Under the pieces are notes generated by a model that made no database searches, was not told the DNA's origin, and saw only the letters and a program-made list of their open reading frames with translations. From positions 186,001 through 250,000 of the forward strand of contig NZ_JAODAB010000003.1 of NCBI RefSeq assembly GCF_025336485.1: DNA of 64,000 nt. Reading direction: 5' to 3'. Below, one piece after another: positions 63,084-64,000 of this stretch. The translations under genes and the position numbers were made by a program. Position 1 is the stretch's first letter; each line of letters opens with the position of its first letter. The stretch is from Pseudomonas citri. Its GTDB lineage: Bacteria; Pseudomonadota; Gammaproteobacteria; Pseudomonadales; Pseudomonadaceae.

Positions 63084-64000
63084 TTACAGCGCCATGTCAG
63101 TCGCTGGATTGGCTGCTGGGGCCGCAGCCGGTTTGGCCGGTGCCGCTGGGGTGGCTGGCTTTCCGATCACCGGCGGCGGGTCCAGTTGCAGGACTTCGCT
63201 GGTGTAGGCCCACTCCTGGGCAACGCGCTCAGGACTGTCGTTGAGCTTGGTGCCATAGCTCGGCACGATCTGGTGCAGTTTTTCCTGCCAGGCCGGGGTA
63301 GCCACTTTGTCCTTGAAGACCTTCTCGAGCACGCTCAGCATGATCGGTGCAGCGGTCGAGGCGCCTGGCGAGGCACCCAGCAGACCGGCGATGCTGCCGT
63401 CCTGGGACGCAACCACCTCAGTGCCGAGCTTCAGGACACCGCCCTTCTCTTCGTCACGCTTGATGATCTGCACACGCTGGCCGGCCTGCCACAGGCGCCA
63501 GTCTTCCTGCTTGGCCTCCGGGAAGTATTCCTTCAGGGCGTTGAAACGGTCTTCATCCGACAGCATCACCTGGCCCGCCAGGTATTCGATCAGTGGGTAC
63601 TGCTCGATACCGACCTTGGTCATTGGCCACACGTTGTGGGTGGTGGTGCTGGACAACAGGTCGAAATACGAACCGTTCTTCAGGAACTTGGTGGAGAACG
63701 TTGCGAATGGGCCAAACAGAATCACGCGCTTGCCATCGAGCACACGGGTGTCCAAGTGCGGAACGGACATCGGCGGTGCGCCCACCGAAGCCTTGCCGTA
63801 GGCCTTCGCCAAGTGCAGTTGAGCCACGGTCGGGTTCTCGGTGACCAGGAACGAACCACCCACCGGGAAGCCTGCGTATTCACGGGCTTCCGGAATGTCC
63901 GCCTTCTGCAGCAGGTGCAAGGCACCACCGCCCGCGCCGATGAACACGAACTTGGCGTCGGTCTCGGTTTCGGTGCCGTCTTTCAGGTTCTTGTACGAAA
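63084..64000 (-). CDS. mqo: Malate:quinone oxidoreductase, C-terminal part (cut by the window edge)
   Basis: The last about 305 codons of a membrane-associated FAD enzyme that oxidises malate to oxaloacetate and reduces quinone. Recognisable segments are [59 protein letters not shown] and [21 protein letters not shown], all typical of Mqo. The C terminus carries an Ala/Pro-rich tail ([20 protein letters not shown]) not found in most relatives, possibly a flexible linker. The 5' end lies beyond position 64000. Confidence 0.95.
   Translation of the reverse strand, partial: SYKNLKDGTETETDAKFVFIGAGGGALHLLQKADIPEAREYAGFPVGGSFLVTENPTVAQLHLAKAYGKASVGAPPMSVPHLDTRVLDGKRVILFGPFATFSTKFLKNGSYFDLLSSTTTHNVWPMTKVGIEQYPLIEYLAGQVMLSDEDRFNALKEYFPEAKQEDWRLWQAGQRVQIIKRDEEKGGVLKLGTEVVASQDGSIAGLLGASPGASTAAPIMLSVLEKVFKDKVATPAWQEKLHQIVPSYGTKLNDSPERVAQEWAYTSEVLQLDPPPVIGKPATPAAPAKPAAAPAANPATDMAL

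Overview
This is a chromosomal window from a Pseudomonas of the fluorescens group. GC is high with G/C-ending codons. Many genes match that group closely: the complete mannitol operon, the fap amyloid operon, lpxO, and a feruloyl-CoA hydratase/lyase with every catalytic residue of the P. fluorescens enzyme. The intergenic spaces carry the usual pseudomonad REP/REPIN elements (cores like GTGGGAGCAAG and CTTGCTCGCGAT). I saw no rRNA, tRNA, CRISPR array, transposase, phage gene or replication origin.

Layout. 1-9.7 kb: the mannitol/arabitol/glucitol locus mtlR-mtlEFGK-mtlD-mtlY-mtlZ (activator, ABC importer, polyol dehydrogenase, xylulokinase, fructokinase). 9.7-11.6 kb: a small DUF1652 gene behind a perfect Anr box, and a short threonine dehydratase (ilvA2) behind what reads as a complete transcription attenuator with an apparently leaderless leader peptide. 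11.6-25.2 kb: housekeeping and envelope genes, including a PQQ-type sugar dehydrogenase, lpxO, an ABC-F ATPase, an MFS pump, azoR with a divergent LysR regulator, uppP, a chemoreceptor, and pnuC with a NadR-like kinase. 25.5-30.6 kb: the functional amyloid operon fapABCDEF, followed on the opposite strand by a sigma54 activator with a degenerate receiver. 32.4-35.7 kb: a small conserved protein, a delta-60 repeat protein and nhaB. 35.8-39.1 kb: the overlapping operon gnd-zwf-HAD phosphatase. 39.4-47.9 kb: a phosphoethanolamine transferase, zapE, a nitrilase with a divergent LysR regulator, and small proteins.

48.1-61.8 kb is a phenylpropanoid catabolism island. ech-vdh-fcs convert ferulate/p-coumarate through the CoA thioester to vanillin/4-hydroxybenzaldehyde and then the benzoates, next to a divergent MarR regulator whose likely operators are visible. 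The rest of the island is an OprD-type porin, an aromatic-acid MFS transporter, a second outer-membrane protein, coniferyl-alcohol dehydrogenase (calA), a benzaldehyde-type dehydrogenase, and a DmpR/XylR-class activator with a recognisable sigma54 promoter and upstream activating site. Together they read as a route from coniferyl alcohol to vanillate. Most genes of this island, and both transcripts of the mtl locus, carry A-rich AANAANAA motifs just before the start codon, the signature of Hfq/Crc catabolite repression. The window ends with a secreted CAP-domain protein and the C-terminal part of mqo, cut by the right edge.

The less expected signals are the ilvA2 attenuator, the Anr-controlled structured leader before the DUF1652 gene, the two-tier control of the phenylpropanoid genes, and REPIN outer arms that have expanded in tandem, one of them into the 3' end of a transporter gene.
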